Below the pieces are notes generated by a model. That model saw only the letters and a list, made by a program, of their open reading frames with translations. It was not told the DNA's origin and ran no database searches. A DNA stretch of 64,000 nucleotides, from assembly GCF_030814415.1 (NCBI RefSeq), contig NZ_JAUSVB010000004.1:406288-470287 (forward strand), given 5' to 3'. Positions 1-8,933 of this stretch are shown one piece after another; the stretch's first letter is position 1, and the number at the start of each line of letters is the position of its first letter. The position numbers and the translations under genes are program-made. The DNA is from Cellulomonas humilata. Lineage in GTDB: Bacteria; Actinomycetota; Actinomycetes; Actinomycetales; Cellulomonadaceae.

Positions 1-1
1 G

Positions 2-214
2 CTCGGGCGCACGCGCGCCCAGGTCCTGCTGTCGCTGGACGTCCCGGCATCGACCACCGGCCTTGCCGACCGGCTCGGCCTGTCCCGTGCGGGGATCTCC
101 GAGCACCTCACCGCGATGCGTGACGCGGGTCTCGTCCGCCCGCACCGGGCGGGGCGCCAGGTGCTGTACGTCCGGACCCCTGCGGCCGACGCGCTCGTGG
201 GAGCCCCGGTCTGA
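2..214 (+). CDS. ArsR-like winged-helix regulator, C-terminal part
   Basis: The reading frame is open from the left edge and ends in TGA, giving 70 residues; the N-terminus lies outside the window. The visible part is a winged helix-turn-helix: a helical stretch 'TTGLADRLGLSRAGISEHL' (recognition helix around residues 28-40) followed by 'MRDAGLVRPHRAGRQVLYVRT', the beta-wing typical of ArsR/SmtB-type repressors. The metal or ligand-binding part and the regulated gene cannot be seen. The short C-terminal tail after the wing is compatible with a minimal ArsR fold. Another MarR or GntR-like winged helix cannot be excluded. Confidence 0.7.
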   Translation, partial: LGRTRAQVLLSLDVPASTTGLADRLGLSRAGISEHLTAMRDAGLVRPHRAGRQVLYVRTPAADALVGAPV

Positions 215-267
215 CGTCCCCCGCCTCGGGAGGTGCTGCGGGTGGCCGCCGGCGGCAGGGGACGAAG

Positions 268-303
268 AAGGCCCCGACCGGCGTTTCCGCTGGCCAGGGC
301 CTT
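268..303. terminator. Hairpin between ArsR-like gene and tRNA-Leu
   Basis: AAGGCCC and GGGCCTT form the base of a long stem, continued by CGACCGGCG / CGCTGGCCA with G-U pairs, around a TTTC loop. It lies downstream of both convergent genes, so it may terminate both. The tail is only moderately T-rich on either strand. Confidence 0.65.
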
Positions 304-325
304 GTTCGTCGCTGTCTCAACGAGT

Positions 326-407
326 GTCCGGAGGGGGACTTGAACCCCCACGCCCTTTCGGGCACTAGCACCTCAAGCTAGCGCGTCTGCCATTCCGCCA
401 CCCGGAC
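326..407 (-). tRNA. tRNA-Leu (anticodon GAG)
   Basis: On the minus strand the sequence starts GTCCGGGTGGCGGAATGG and ends with a TTCAAGTCC T-arm and TCCGGAC. Acceptor halves pair with one terminal G-U. The anticodon stem CTAGC/GCTAG encloses the loop TTGAGGT, anticodon GAG (leucine, CUC/CUU codons). The long variable arm GTGCCCGAAAGGGCGT is the class II feature expected of tRNA-Leu. The 3' CCA is not encoded. The 82-nt length is normal for the type. Confidence 0.95.
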
Positions 408-553
408 AGGTGGACCGCAGGGCACCCGGAGGCGCCCTCAGGTGCGGCAGAAAAGATAGCACGGCGCGGCGGGCGGGCACGCATCGGCCGCCGGGGGCAG
501 ACTGGCCGCAGGCGCCGGGACCAGGTCGCCTCCGTCATGATGCAGGGAGCCCG

Positions 554-1780
554 ATGACCGACGCGAGCAGCTCGACGGGCCGGTCTCCAGCCAGCCAGAC
601 GGCCCGCAGGGTCGCGGGCGGGCGGCGCAACCCGAGCGTCTACGGCAACGAGCACACCGCACCCCGCTGGTTGCGCGGTGCGGCGGGAGTGTCGTGGCGG
701 CTGCTTGTCGTCATCGCGATGGTGGGCCTGATCTTCTACGCCACGTCGCGCGTGCAGCTGCTGTTCGTGGCGGTGTTCCTCGCGTTCGTGTTCACCGCGG
801 TCCTGCGACCCGCCGTCGAGTACCTGGCGCGCTGGGTGCCACGAGGGCTGGCCACCGCGTTCGCCCTCCTCGGGGGCATCGTCTTCTTCCTCGGCCTGCT
901 GACGTACGTCGGCTACTCGATCGCCAACCAGTGGGCGGACCTCACCGAGCAGTTCAGCGACGGCATCGGCCAGATCACCGACTTCCTGACGGACGGGTCG
1001 CTGCCGTTCAGCATCACCAACGAGCAGATCGCCGAGTGGATCAGCAACGGTCAGAAGTGGGTGCAGGAGCACGCCGGTGACCTGGCCGGTCAGGCCGCCG
1101 CGGGTGCGGGCTCCGTGGTCGAGGTGTTCACGGCGCTGGCCCTCGCCATCTTCTGCACGGTGTTCTTCCTGGCTCGCGGGCGCGAGATGTGGACCTGGTT
1201 CCTCAACCAGCTGCCGTCCCGCGTGCGCGAGAGCTGGAAGGTCGCCGGCGGGGCCGGGTGGTACACGTTCTCCGGGTACACGCGCGGCACGGTGATCATC
1301 GCGGTCACCGACGGCATCCTGGCCTTCATCCTGCTGAGCGTCCTGCGGGTGCCGCTGTCCGCCCCGCTCGCGGTGCTGGTGTTCATCGGTGCGTTCATCC
1401 CGCTGATCGGTGCTCCGCTGGCGATGGTGATCGCGATGATCGTGGCGCTCGCCGCGAACGGCCTGCTGTCCGCGGCGATCGTGGGTATCGGCATCGCGCT
1501 GATCGGTCAGTTCGAGGGGCACATCCTGCAGCCGATCGTGATGGGCAAGCAGGTGTCCATCCATCCGGTCGTCATCGCGTTGGCCGTCACAGCCGGAACG
1601 CTGACGGCGGGCATCCTCGGCGCCGTGATCTCCGTGCCGCTGGTGGCGGTGTGCTGGGCGGTCTTCTCCCGGCTGCGCACGATGGACCCGCCGATGGAGG
1701 AAGAGGAGTCGGACGACGACGTCGAACCGATCGAGAACGTCCAGGAGATCGACGACGACGAGGTCGTCAAGCAGCCCTGA
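554..1780 (+). CDS. AI-2E family (TqsA/PerM-like) membrane permease
   Basis: A 408-residue polytopic inner-membrane protein of the AI-2E transporter family (PF01594), a group of exporters or channels of mostly unknown substrate. After a roughly 50-residue cytoplasmic N-terminus come paired hydrophobic segments ('LLVVIAMVGLIFYATS', 'LLFVAVFLAFVFTAVL'), a soluble helical section around residues 130-190, and a C-terminal membrane half with 'IGAFIPLIGAPLA' and 'GHILQPIVMG', typical family motifs. The tail (about 25 residues) is strongly acidic (runs of E and D). The ATG at 554 is chosen over a longer in-frame start because AGGGAGC lies just upstream and the longer version would begin against the tRNA. 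It converges on dnaE2 with a 3-bp gap. Confidence 0.85.
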   Translation: MTDASSSTGRSPASQTARRVAGGRRNPSVYGNEHTAPRWLRGAAGVSWRLLVVIAMVGLIFYATSRVQLLFVAVFLAFVFTAVLRPAVEYLARWVPRGLATAFALLGGIVFFLGLLTYVGYSIANQWADLTEQFSDGIGQITDFLTDGSLPFSITNEQIAEWISNGQKWVQEHAGDLAGQAAAGAGSVVEVFTALALAIFCTVFFLARGREMWTWFLNQLPSRVRESWKVAGGAGWYTFSGYTRGTVIIAVTDGILAFILLSVLRVPLSAPLAVLVFIGAFIPLIGAPLAMVIAMIVALAANGLLSAAIVGIGIALIGQFEGHILQPIVMGKQVSIHPVVIALAVTAGTLTAGILGAVISVPLVAVCWAVFSRLRTMDPPMEEEESDDDVEPIENVQEIDDDEVVKQP

Positions 1781-1783
1781 GCC

Positions 1784-4700
1784 TCACCGGAAGTCCCGCG
1801 ACGCCGACCTGACCTTCAGCGACATGGGCGTCAGGTGCTCCGCGACCAGGTTGGTCGCGCCGTCGGAGCGTTCCAGCCGGCCGCGCACGACGAGCGCGCG
1901 GGACGTGCGGGCCACCTTGCGGAACTTCTGCCACAGCCCTGCCGAGCAGATGACGTTGAGCAGGCCGGTCTCGTCCTCCAGGGACAGGAACGTGATCCCG
2001 CCTGCGGTGCCGGGTCGCTGCCGGTGCGTGACCACACCGGCGACAGCCACCCGTCGACCGATCTCGTGCGTGTACGCCTGCTCGACGCGCAGGACCCCGG
2101 CGGCGTCGAGCCCGTCGCGGACGAACTGCGTGGGGTAGGAGTCCACCGAGACACCGGTCGCCCACACGTCCGCGGTCGCGATCTCGACGTCGCTCAGGCC
2201 AGGCAGCGTGGGCGCGCTGACCCCGACGGAGACACCGGGCAGCGTGTCCGGTCCTTCCTGCGCGAGCGCACCGGCCGCCCACAGCGCCTCACGACGGGTG
2301 ACGCCCAGGCTGTCGAGCGCTCCCGCGGTGGCGAGGGCCTCGAGCTGGGCGGTGGACAGCTGCACCCGCCGCACCAGCTGCCGCAGGTCCGCGAACGGGC
2401 CGTGCGCGCGACGCTCGTCGACCACCCGCTGCGCGACGTCCTCCCCCACCGACCGCACCGACGCCAGGCCCAGCCGGACCGCGAGCGACCGTGCGCCGTC
2501 GCCCGTCCGCACCCCCGGGGCGGTGACCGGACCGGTGCCGCTCGGCGTCGGCACCAGCTGCGGCTCCCCGCCCGCCGGCGTCGGACCCAGCCGCTCCACG
2601 ACCGCCTGCACGTCGGACGCCTGCACGTCCGGGCGCAGCACCTCCAGGCCGTGCCGGCGGGCGTCCGCGGCCAGGCTCTGCGGCGAGTAGAAGCCCATCG
2701 GCTGCGCCGCGAGCAGCCCCGCGTAGAACGCCGCCGGGTGGTACACCTTCAGCCACGCGCTGGCGTAGACCAGGAACGCGAACGAGTACGCGTGCGACTC
2801 GGGGAACCCGAAGTCGGCGAACGCCTTGAGCTTGTCGAAGATCTCCTGCCCGGTCTTCTCGTCGATCCCGTGCCCGGCCATGCCGGACATCAGCCGCCCC
2901 CGCATCGCCTCCATCCGCTCGGTCGACCGCTTCGAGCCCATCGCCCGGCGCAGCTGGTCGGCCTCGGCGGGCGTGAAGTCGGCGACGTCGATGGCCATCT
3001 GCATGAGCTGCTCCTGGAACAGCGGCACGCCCTTGGTCTTGGCCAGCGACTTCTCCAGCAGCGGGTGCAGGTACGTGACGGGCTGGCGGCCGTGCGCGCG
3101 CTCGATGTACGGGTGGACCGAGCCGCCCTGGATGGGACCGGGACGGATGAGCGCGACCTCGATGACGATGTCGTAGAACGTCCGCGGCTGCAGGCGCGGC
3201 AGGGTTCCCATCTGCGCGCGGGACTCCACCTGGAACACCCCGACGGTGTCGGCGGCGCTGAGCAGGTCGTAGACCCGCACGTCCTCCGCGGGCAGCCCGT
3301 GCAGGTCGAGCTTCTCGCCCTCGTGCTCCTCCACGAACCCGAACCCGATGCGCAGCGCCGTCAGCATGCCGAGGCCCAGCAGGTCGAACTTGACCAGCCC
3401 AGCGTCCGCGCAGTCCTCCTTGTCCCACTGCAGCACCGTGCGACCCGGCATCCGCGCCCACTCCACCGGGCACACCTCGATGACCGGCCGGTCGCACATG
3501 ACCATCCCGCCCGAGTGGATGCCGAGGTGCCGCGGCAGGCGCAGGAACCGGTCCGCCAGGTCGATGACGTGCTCGGGGATCTCGTCGAGGTCGCTGGCCG
3601 ACGGCGGCAGGACGGTCGGGACGACGTCGTGGCCGTCGGCGGTCACCAGGCCCGGGGTGTCGACGCCCTTCGGGGCACGCAGCACCGACGGCGGCTCCCA
3701 CGTGTTGCCCCACATCGACGCCTGCGTGCGCCGGCGCTCGTCCCGCGCGGTGGTCACAGCGGCGTCGGGTACCGGTCCGGTGTGGCCGACGTGCGGACGG
3801 GGCTGCCGGCGGCTGGAGGACGGCTTCTCGGGCGGCGGTGGCGGCGCAGCCGGTCGCAGGCTCCCCCACCGCTCGATCGACTGCGCCCACGCGTCCTGCT
3901 GGCCCGCGTCGTACCCGAGCGCTCGGGCGGCGTCCCGGACCGCCGACCGCGGCCGGTAGGAGATGACGTTGGCCACCTGCGCGGCGTGCGTCCGGCCGTG
4001 CTTCTCGTAGACGTACTGGATGACCTCCTCGCGGCGCGCGGACTCGATGTCGACGTCGATGTCCGGCGGCCCGTCGCGCTCGGGCGCCAGGAACCGCTCG
4101 AACAGCAGACCGTGCCGCACCGCGTCCACGGCGGTGACCCGCAGCGCGTAGCAGACCGCGGAGTTGGCGGCCGAGCCACGACCCTGCGCCATGATCCCGT
4201 TGCGCCGGCAGAAGTCGACCAGGTCGTAGACCACCAGGAAGTACCCCGGGAACCCGAGGTCCTCGATGACCGTGAGCTCGTGCGCCAGCTGCGCGTACGC
4301 GCCGGGCACCTTCTCCGACTCCGGCGGCCCGTACAGCTCGAGCGCGCCCAGCCGGACCAGCTCCCGCAGCCACGTGGCCTCCGTGTGGCCGGGCGGCACC
4401 GGGTAGGGCGGGAGCTGCGGCGCGACGAGGGACAGGTCGAACGCGCACTCGTCGGCCAGGTCCGCCGCGGTCACCACGGCCGAAGGATGCCGGCGGTGCA
4501 GCGCGAGCATCTCGGTGGCCGACCGCAGGTGCGCCATCGGGCCGCCCGACAGCCAGCCGTCCAGGTCCTCCAGCGACGACCGGGCACGGACCGCCGCGAG
4601 CGCGGCGGCCAGGTCGGCGTCGCGCGGGGTGGCGTAGTGCACGTTCCCGGTGGCGACGAGCGGGAGCCCGGCGTCGGCCGCGAGGTGGGCGAGGGCGTCG

Positions 4701-5374
4701 GCGCGGTCGGTGTCGTAGGGGTCGCCCGCCGCGGTGACCTCGACGGCCACGTTGTCGCGGCCGAACAGTGCGACGAGCCGGTCGAGCTCGGTCCGGGCGG
4801 CCTCCATCCCGGTGGGGCTCACGCCGGCGACGCCCGACGGGTCCCCGCCCGCGAGCGCCCGCCGCACGGATCCCTTGCGGCAGCCGGTGAGCACCAGCCA
4901 CTGCCCGGCCGCGGTCGCCGCCAGCTCCTCCAGCCGGTAGTCCGCGGCCCCCTTCTGGCCCGTGCGCAGGTGCGCCTCCGCGATCGCGCGGGACAGCGCC
5001 CGGTAGCCGTCGGGTCCGCGGGCGAGCACGAGCAGGTGCGACGCCCGCGGGTCCGGGACGCCGGTCGGCAGGTCCAGCACGGGCGGCCCCGGGGTGGCCC
5101 TGGCCTTCTCCCGGGGGTGCCGACGCCCGTCGGGGGCGGGCAGGTGCAGCTCTGCCCCGAACACGGTCGGCAGCCCGACCGCCTTGGCCGCCTGCGCGAA
5201 CCGGACCACGCCGTAGAGCCCGTCGTGGTCGGTGAGCCCGAGCGCGCCCAGCCCCAGCCGGGACGCCTCCGCAGCGAGCTCCTCGGGCTGGCTGGCGCCG
5301 TCGAGGAAGCTGAAGGCGGAGTGCGCGTGCAGCTCGGCGTACCGCGGGGGGAAGTGTGCAGACCGCTCAGTCAT
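1784..5374 (-). CDS. dnaE2: Error-prone DNA polymerase DnaE2 (ImuC)
   Basis: Alpha-subunit type (C-family) polymerase of the damage-inducible mutasome, which with ImuA' and ImuB copies past lesions and causes induced mutation. The N-terminus is a PHP domain ('YAELHAHSAFSFLDGAS', 'LGLTDHDGLYG'). The palm carries 'PDIDVDIE' near residue 438 with the metal-binding aspartates. A helix-hairpin-helix region and a C-terminal OB fold ('VAVAGVVTHRQRPGTAGG') follow. At 1196 residues it is longer than the roughly 1080-residue mycobacterial DnaE2; part of the excess is a Pro/Arg-rich stretch near residues 505-555. The start ATG sits in ATGACTGA, overlapping the imuB stop by 8 bp, so translation is coupled to imuB. 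Confidence 0.95.
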   Translation of the reverse strand: MTERSAHFPPRYAELHAHSAFSFLDGASQPEELAAEASRLGLGALGLTDHDGLYGVVRFAQAAKAVGLPTVFGAELHLPAPDGRRHPREKARATPGPPVLDLPTGVPDPRASHLLVLARGPDGYRALSRAIAEAHLRTGQKGAADYRLEELAATAAGQWLVLTGCRKGSVRRALAGGDPSGVAGVSPTGMEAARTELDRLVALFGRDNVAVEVTAAGDPYDTDRADALAHLAADAGLPLVATGNVHYATPRDADLAAALAAVRARSSLEDLDGWLSGGPMAHLRSATEMLALHRRHPSAVVTAADLADECAFDLSLVAPQLPPYPVPPGHTEATWLRELVRLGALELYGPPESEKVPGAYAQLAHELTVIEDLGFPGYFLVVYDLVDFCRRNGIMAQGRGSAANSAVCYALRVTAVDAVRHGLLFERFLAPERDGPPDIDVDIESARREEVIQYVYEKHGRTHAAQVANVISYRPRSAVRDAARALGYDAGQQDAWAQSIERWGSLRPAAPPPPPEKPSSSRRQPRPHVGHTGPVPDAAVTTARDERRRTQASMWGNTWEPPSVLRAPKGVDTPGLVTADGHDVVPTVLPPSASDLDEIPEHVIDLADRFLRLPRHLGIHSGGMVMCDRPVIEVCPVEWARMPGRTVLQWDKEDCADAGLVKFDLLGLGMLTALRIGFGFVEEHEGEKLDLHGLPAEDVRVYDLLSAADTVGVFQVESRAQMGTLPRLQPRTFYDIVIEVALIRPGPIQGGSVHPYIERAHGRQPVTYLHPLLEKSLAKTKGVPLFQEQLMQMAIDVADFTPAEADQLRRAMGSKRSTERMEAMRGRLMSGMAGHGIDEKTGQEIFDKLKAFADFGFPESHAYSFAFLVYASAWLKVYHPAAFYAGLLAAQPMGFYSPQSLAADARRHGLEVLRPDVQASDVQAVVERLGPTPAGGEPQLVPTPSGTGPVTAPGVRTGDGARSLAVRLGLASVRSVGEDVAQRVVDERRAHGPFADLRQLVRRVQLSTAQLEALATAGALDSLGVTRREALWAAGALAQEGPDTLPGVSVGVSAPTLPGLSDVEIATADVWATGVSVDSYPTQFVRDGLDAAGVLRVEQAYTHEIGRRVAVAGVVTHRQRPGTAGGITFLSLEDETGLLNVICSAGLWQKFRKVARTSRALVVRGRLERSDGATNLVAEHLTPMSLKVRSASRDFR

Positions 5375-7205
5375 ACGTCGCCTCGCACGTCCACCCGTCC
5401 GCGGTGCACGCCAGGAGCACCGCGCGGCCGTCGTCGAACGTCACCTGCAGGTGCGCCCGCAGGCGGGGGCGGTCGTCGGCGGCCACCCACCACCGCTCGC
5501 TCAGCAGCCACGGCCCGGCCCACCCGGCGACGGCGCGTGGTTCGTCTCCGGCCGACCGCAACCGCGCGACGGCGACGTCCCACGCATCAGCCCGACGTCG
5601 CCCCCGCGCCGCATGACCGGGCGTCTCGCGCCTCCGCCGTACGTCGTGCTCCTCGTCCGACCCTCGCGGCAGCCACCGCACCCAGGCCGGCTCGCCGCGC
5701 ATCCCGCTGCGCACGTCGAGGACCACGGGCGTCCCCGACGCGTCCCGCACGTCGACCCGCTCGGGCGGGTCCAGCACCGTCGCCGGCGCGGGGTCGGGCA
5801 ACCGACCCGGCCAGGGCCGGTCCACGGGCCGTGCGGGCTCGGTCTGCTCACCCCACGGCTGCAGGTGCACCTGGTCGCGCACGTCGCGCCCGCCCTGCAG
5901 GGTGGCGACGAGGATCCCCGCACCGCCGACGATCCCCTGCACCCGGTCCAGCGCCCGGTGCGCCCGCAGGTCGCCGCCCGACGGCCCGCCCCACAGGCGC
6001 CCCTGCTCGGCACCGGCCGAGGCGACGTCGAGGGCGGTGACCGCGAGGTGGACCAGGGAGACCGCCCGAGAGTCCTCGTCGGGCCAGGGGTCGGTCGGCA
6101 GGTCGTCGTGCGCCCAGGGGTCCCGGCCCGACGCCACGGCGTCCCGGGCGGTCCGTGCGCGGGCGCGGGCGGCGGGGTCGTCGGCCACGCGGGCCCGGGC
6201 GGTCTCGACCGCACCGGCGGCCAGCCACCCCTCCAGCTGCCAGCGGATCCGGTCGGTGATCCGCGCCGGGGTCAGCCCGCCCCAGCCGCCGAGGTCGGTG
6301 CGCCAGGTCCGCACCAGGTCGGTGCCCTCGTCGGTGCGTGCGGAGATCTGCAGACGGCCGCAGGTCACCGAGTGCTGCACGAGCAGCGCGTGCAGCTCCT
6401 CGGCCAGCCGGCGGCCGGCGAACGTCGCCGAGTCGACCCGGTCGAGCGGCGGGTCGAGGTCGGCGGCCACCTCGAGGTCGGCCTCCGGCCGACGGCGGGC
6501 GGGCGGGCGCTCGTCGTCCCCGCGTGCGAGCAGCTGCGCCCACGCACCGAGCCGCCCGAAGCGGGCGTGCACGTCCGTGGGGGGAAGTGCGGCGAGGTGG
6601 CCGAGCTGCCGCAGGCCCAGACGGTGCAGCAGGTCCACCAGCTCGGCCACCGCGGACGCGGCCTCGTCGGTGACCGCTGCGTGCACCAGCTCGCCCATCG
6701 CGCGCGTCGCCAGGTACGCGGCCGACGCCCCCGGGGGTACCACCGCGCCGGTCCGGGTGGCCAGCACCGCGGCCAGCAGCCCGTCCGCGGTGCCGACCGC
6801 GCACTCGTGGCCCGAGCCTGCGGCGACGGCGTCGATGAGTTTCTCCGCCAGGGCGTCCTCGGAGCCGTGGTACCGGCTGGCGCCGCCCGCGGGCAGCAGC
6901 AGCATCCCGGCGCGGACCACCTCGATGCCCGCCACCACGGTCTCGGCGGCCGCCGCGACCGGCTCGAACAGCCGCACGTCGCGGGCGTCGTCGGCGGGCA
7001 GCAGCACCAGCTCCGGGCAGACCCCCTGCGCCTGGCGACGTCGCATCCCCCGGCGCACACCCTCCGCCCGCGCGAGGGCGGACACCGCGGTGAGCTGCCG
7101 ACCGTCGTGCACCGCGGTGGGCACGTGCGGGGGCACCTCCTCGGAGGTCGCGGCGGCCACCACCGGCCAGTCCGGGACCCACAGGACGGTCGTGCGGGTA
7201 CTCAT
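5367..7205 (-). CDS. imuB: ImuB, Y-family polymerase-like mutasome adaptor
   Basis: A 612-residue Y-family-like protein which in mycobacteria is catalytically dead and tethers DnaE2 to the beta clamp. The first Y-family motif, normally DxDxFF, reads 'LWVPDWPVVAAA', so at least one metal-binding acid is missing, as expected for ImuB. A candidate clamp-binding motif QGRLWG lies at residues 401-406 (5988-6005), like the QLPLWG motif of the mycobacterial protein. The little-finger-like region and a long C-terminal extension follow. The start ATG overlaps the imuA' stop (ATGA). It lies between imuA' and dnaE2 in one operon. Confidence 0.93.
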   Translation of the reverse strand: MSTRTTVLWVPDWPVVAAATSEEVPPHVPTAVHDGRQLTAVSALARAEGVRRGMRRRQAQGVCPELVLLPADDARDVRLFEPVAAAAETVVAGIEVVRAGMLLLPAGGASRYHGSEDALAEKLIDAVAAGSGHECAVGTADGLLAAVLATRTGAVVPPGASAAYLATRAMGELVHAAVTDEAASAVAELVDLLHRLGLRQLGHLAALPPTDVHARFGRLGAWAQLLARGDDERPPARRRPEADLEVAADLDPPLDRVDSATFAGRRLAEELHALLVQHSVTCGRLQISARTDEGTDLVRTWRTDLGGWGGLTPARITDRIRWQLEGWLAAGAVETARARVADDPAARARARTARDAVASGRDPWAHDDLPTDPWPDEDSRAVSLVHLAVTALDVASAGAEQGRLWGGPSGGDLRAHRALDRVQGIVGGAGILVATLQGGRDVRDQVHLQPWGEQTEPARPVDRPWPGRLPDPAPATVLDPPERVDVRDASGTPVVLDVRSGMRGEPAWVRWLPRGSDEEHDVRRRRETPGHAARGRRRADAWDVAVARLRSAGDEPRAVAGWAGPWLLSERWWVAADDRPRLRAHLQVTFDDGRAVLLACTADGWTCEATYD

Positions 7206-8023
7206 CCGACGAGCCTCAGACCCGGTGCGGGAGCCTCGGCGGGCGGCGCAGGCACGGGCACGGAGCCGATGGGCAGGGTCAGGTCGAGCGACCGCGGCAC
7301 CGCGGCGCTGCCCCGGCCGGTGCGGAGCAGCCGGATCTCGTGGGTGCGCAGGCGCCCTTCGCCCGCGTCGATCCCCGTCCACCGACCCGACTCGACCGTG
7401 AGCACCACCCCGGCGCCCGGCCAGTCGACCGTCGACAGGAGCACCGAGCCACGGTCCCGGGCGCGCGCGGACAGCTTGCGGCGGTCGGTGTCCGTCAGCG
7501 CGGCCTCCGGTCCGACGACCACCACGTCGACGCCGTCGAGCAGCGCCGACACCACGCTCGGCGCCTCGAGGCCGGGGCGCGGCACCACGGCCAGCCTGTC
7601 GAGGGAGACGCCCGCCTGGGCCGCCGCGAGCAGGCCGATGGTGGGCTGGCCGACCACGGCCCCCCACGCCCCGCCGGCGCACGCGTGCGCGAGCACGGCC
7701 AGCACCAGCGACGTCGATCCGGTGACCACCGTGGTGCCACCGCGGCGCAGCCCCTCGGGCAGGATCGGGGCCAGCGGCGGCGGGACCGCCATCGGCGGGC
7801 GCTCGCTGGTGATGATCCCGGTGGTCGGCTGCTCGGCGGGGACCTCGGGCGCGTGCGGCAGCACCATCAGCGCGGGAGCGGGAGCCTCCGGGCCGGGTCC
7901 CGACGGTGCCCCGAGGCCGCCCAGCGGCAGCACGCTGCGCGCCCCCGTGCGCTGCTCCGCGCGCGCGAGAGCGGCCCGTGCGAGCACGGCTCGGTCCTCG
8001 CGCGACATGGTGCCGACGGCCAT
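7202..8023 (-). CDS. imuA': ImuA', RecA-like mutasome accessory protein
   Basis: First gene of the translesion operon, 273 residues. It resembles the ImuA'/RecA-like proteins that accompany ImuB: a degenerate RecA/ATPase core ('GTTVVTGSTSLVLAVLAHA' where a Walker A would be, then 'DVVVVGPEAALTDTDRRKL' and 'SVLLSTVDWPGAGVVLTVESGRW'), with no intact GxxxxGK[S/T]. The N-terminal 70 residues are variable and Pro/Ala-rich. The ATG at 8023 is preferred because GGGAGGAGGG stands upstream; a longer in-frame GTG at 8125 would overlap the promoter and LexA box. The stop overlaps the imuB start by 4 bp. Confidence 0.88.
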   Translation of the reverse strand: MAVGTMSREDRAVLARAALARAEQRTGARSVLPLGGLGAPSGPGPEAPAPALMVLPHAPEVPAEQPTTGIITSERPPMAVPPPLAPILPEGLRRGGTTVVTGSTSLVLAVLAHACAGGAWGAVVGQPTIGLLAAAQAGVSLDRLAVVPRPGLEAPSVVSALLDGVDVVVVGPEAALTDTDRRKLSARARDRGSVLLSTVDWPGAGVVLTVESGRWTGIDAGEGRLRTHEIRLLRTGRGSAAVPRSLDLTLPIGSVPVPAPPAEAPAPGLRLVG

Positions 8024-8072
8024 GCGACCCTCCTCCCGATCAGCCGATGAGAGGGTGCTCCCGGAGACCTCA

Positions 8073-8088
8073 TCGAACATCTGTTCGA
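8073..8088. promoter_or_regulatory. LexA (SOS) box before imuA'
   Basis: TCGAACATCTGTTCGA is a near-perfect palindrome with GAAC-N4-GTTC half-sites, matching the actinobacterial LexA consensus. It lies about 50 bp before the imuA' start and just downstream of the proposed -10, where LexA would block transcription. Confidence 0.93.
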
Positions 8089-8096
8089 AGTATCTC

Positions 8097-8125
8097 AGTA
8101 CACGCTGACACTCCGGGACTGTCAA
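8097..8125 (-). promoter_or_regulatory. Promoter of imuA'-imuB-dnaE2
   Basis: A consensus -35 TTGACA (8125-8120) and a -10-like TGTACT (8102-8097) are separated by 17 bp on the minus strand. The LexA box follows within 10 bp. The very good -35 fits a promoter held down by a repressor. Confidence 0.7.
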
Positions 8126-8257
8126 TCCGGCGTCGCCCGGTCGGGGGAAGCAGGGAGACAGCGGGTGGAGTCGGCGTGCCAGCGACCACGACGTCGCAGG
8201 TCTCGGCTATGTTCTCGTCGCCCGGCAGCGTGGCCGGCGTCAGCAGAGAGGCACGCC

Positions 8258-8926
8258 ATGGGAGTCGTCGTCGGGATCTACCGCCTCGCGCTTGCCGGGA
8301 TCGGCCTGCTCGCGCTGTTCTGGGCGCCGAGCACCGGTCTGGCGTTCGACCTCGAGGACTACGTCTACTTCACCAACCAGTCGAACCTGCTGCTCGCGGT
8401 CGTGATGCTCTGGGGCGGCGTCGCCGTGCTCGCCCGTCGCAAGGAACCGGCACCCTGGCTGTTCGGCGCGGTGACGCTCTTCATCCTCATCACCGGGCTG
8501 GTCTCGTACCTCATCCTCGACCCGGCACCTCCCGGCGAGGAGATCGTCGCGCTCGGCCTGACCCGGGACCAGATCGTGCACCGGCTGACGCCGATCGCGG
8601 CGTTCGTGCACTTCGTGCTCATGGTCCCGCACCGCCGCCTGCGCATCCGCAACGCCGCGTACTGGCTGCTCTACCCCGTGGCGTACTGCGCGTTCACGAC
8701 GGTCCGCGGCGTGCTGAGCCCCGGCAGCGACTACCCGTACGGCTTCATCGACGTCTCCGAGCTGGGCTACGGCGGCCTCCTGCTGAACGTGCTGATCTAC
8801 GGCGTCGGCTTCTTCGTCCTGGGTCTCGCGCTCGTCGGCCTCGACCGGCTCCTGCCCTCCCGGGCGCTCGTCGGACGCCCGGAACCCGAGACGACCACGA
8901 GCGAGCCGCTGGTCACCGCGCCATGA
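8258..8926 (+). CDS. Pr6Pr family membrane protein
   Basis: A 222-residue integral membrane protein of the Pr6Pr (FAR-17a/AIG1-like) family of unknown function. Six hydrophobic segments can be counted. Typical features are 'FTNQSNLL' after the first membrane segment and 'HRLTPIAAFVHFVLM' in the middle. 'YCAFTTVRGVL' and 'YPYGFIDVSELGYGG' are also family-like. The ATG at 8258 is chosen because AGAGAGG precedes it and the first membrane helix starts six residues later. A TATGTT hexamer at 8208-8213 may be the -10. It is followed after 7 bp by the YbhB-like gene, so the two are probably cotranscribed. Confidence 0.82.
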   Translation: MGVVVGIYRLALAGIGLLALFWAPSTGLAFDLEDYVYFTNQSNLLLAVVMLWGGVAVLARRKEPAPWLFGAVTLFILITGLVSYLILDPAPPGEEIVALGLTRDQIVHRLTPIAAFVHFVLMVPHRRLRIRNAAYWLLYPVAYCAFTTVRGVLSPGSDYPYGFIDVSELGYGGLLLNVLIYGVGFFVLGLALVGLDRLLPSRALVGRPEPETTTSEPLVTAP

Positions 8927-8933
8927 TGTCGGC

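Noticed and set aside
1835..6040. A very long rightward open frame (1401 codons) opposite dnaE2 and imuB
   Set aside because: It is the antisense shadow of high-GC genes: composition is Arg/Gly/Pro/His-rich, no domain is recognisable, and it lies wholly opposite clear polymerase genes.
5232..8108. A 958-codon rightward frame opposite imuB and imuA'
   Set aside because: Same shadow effect; low-complexity product, no start signal.
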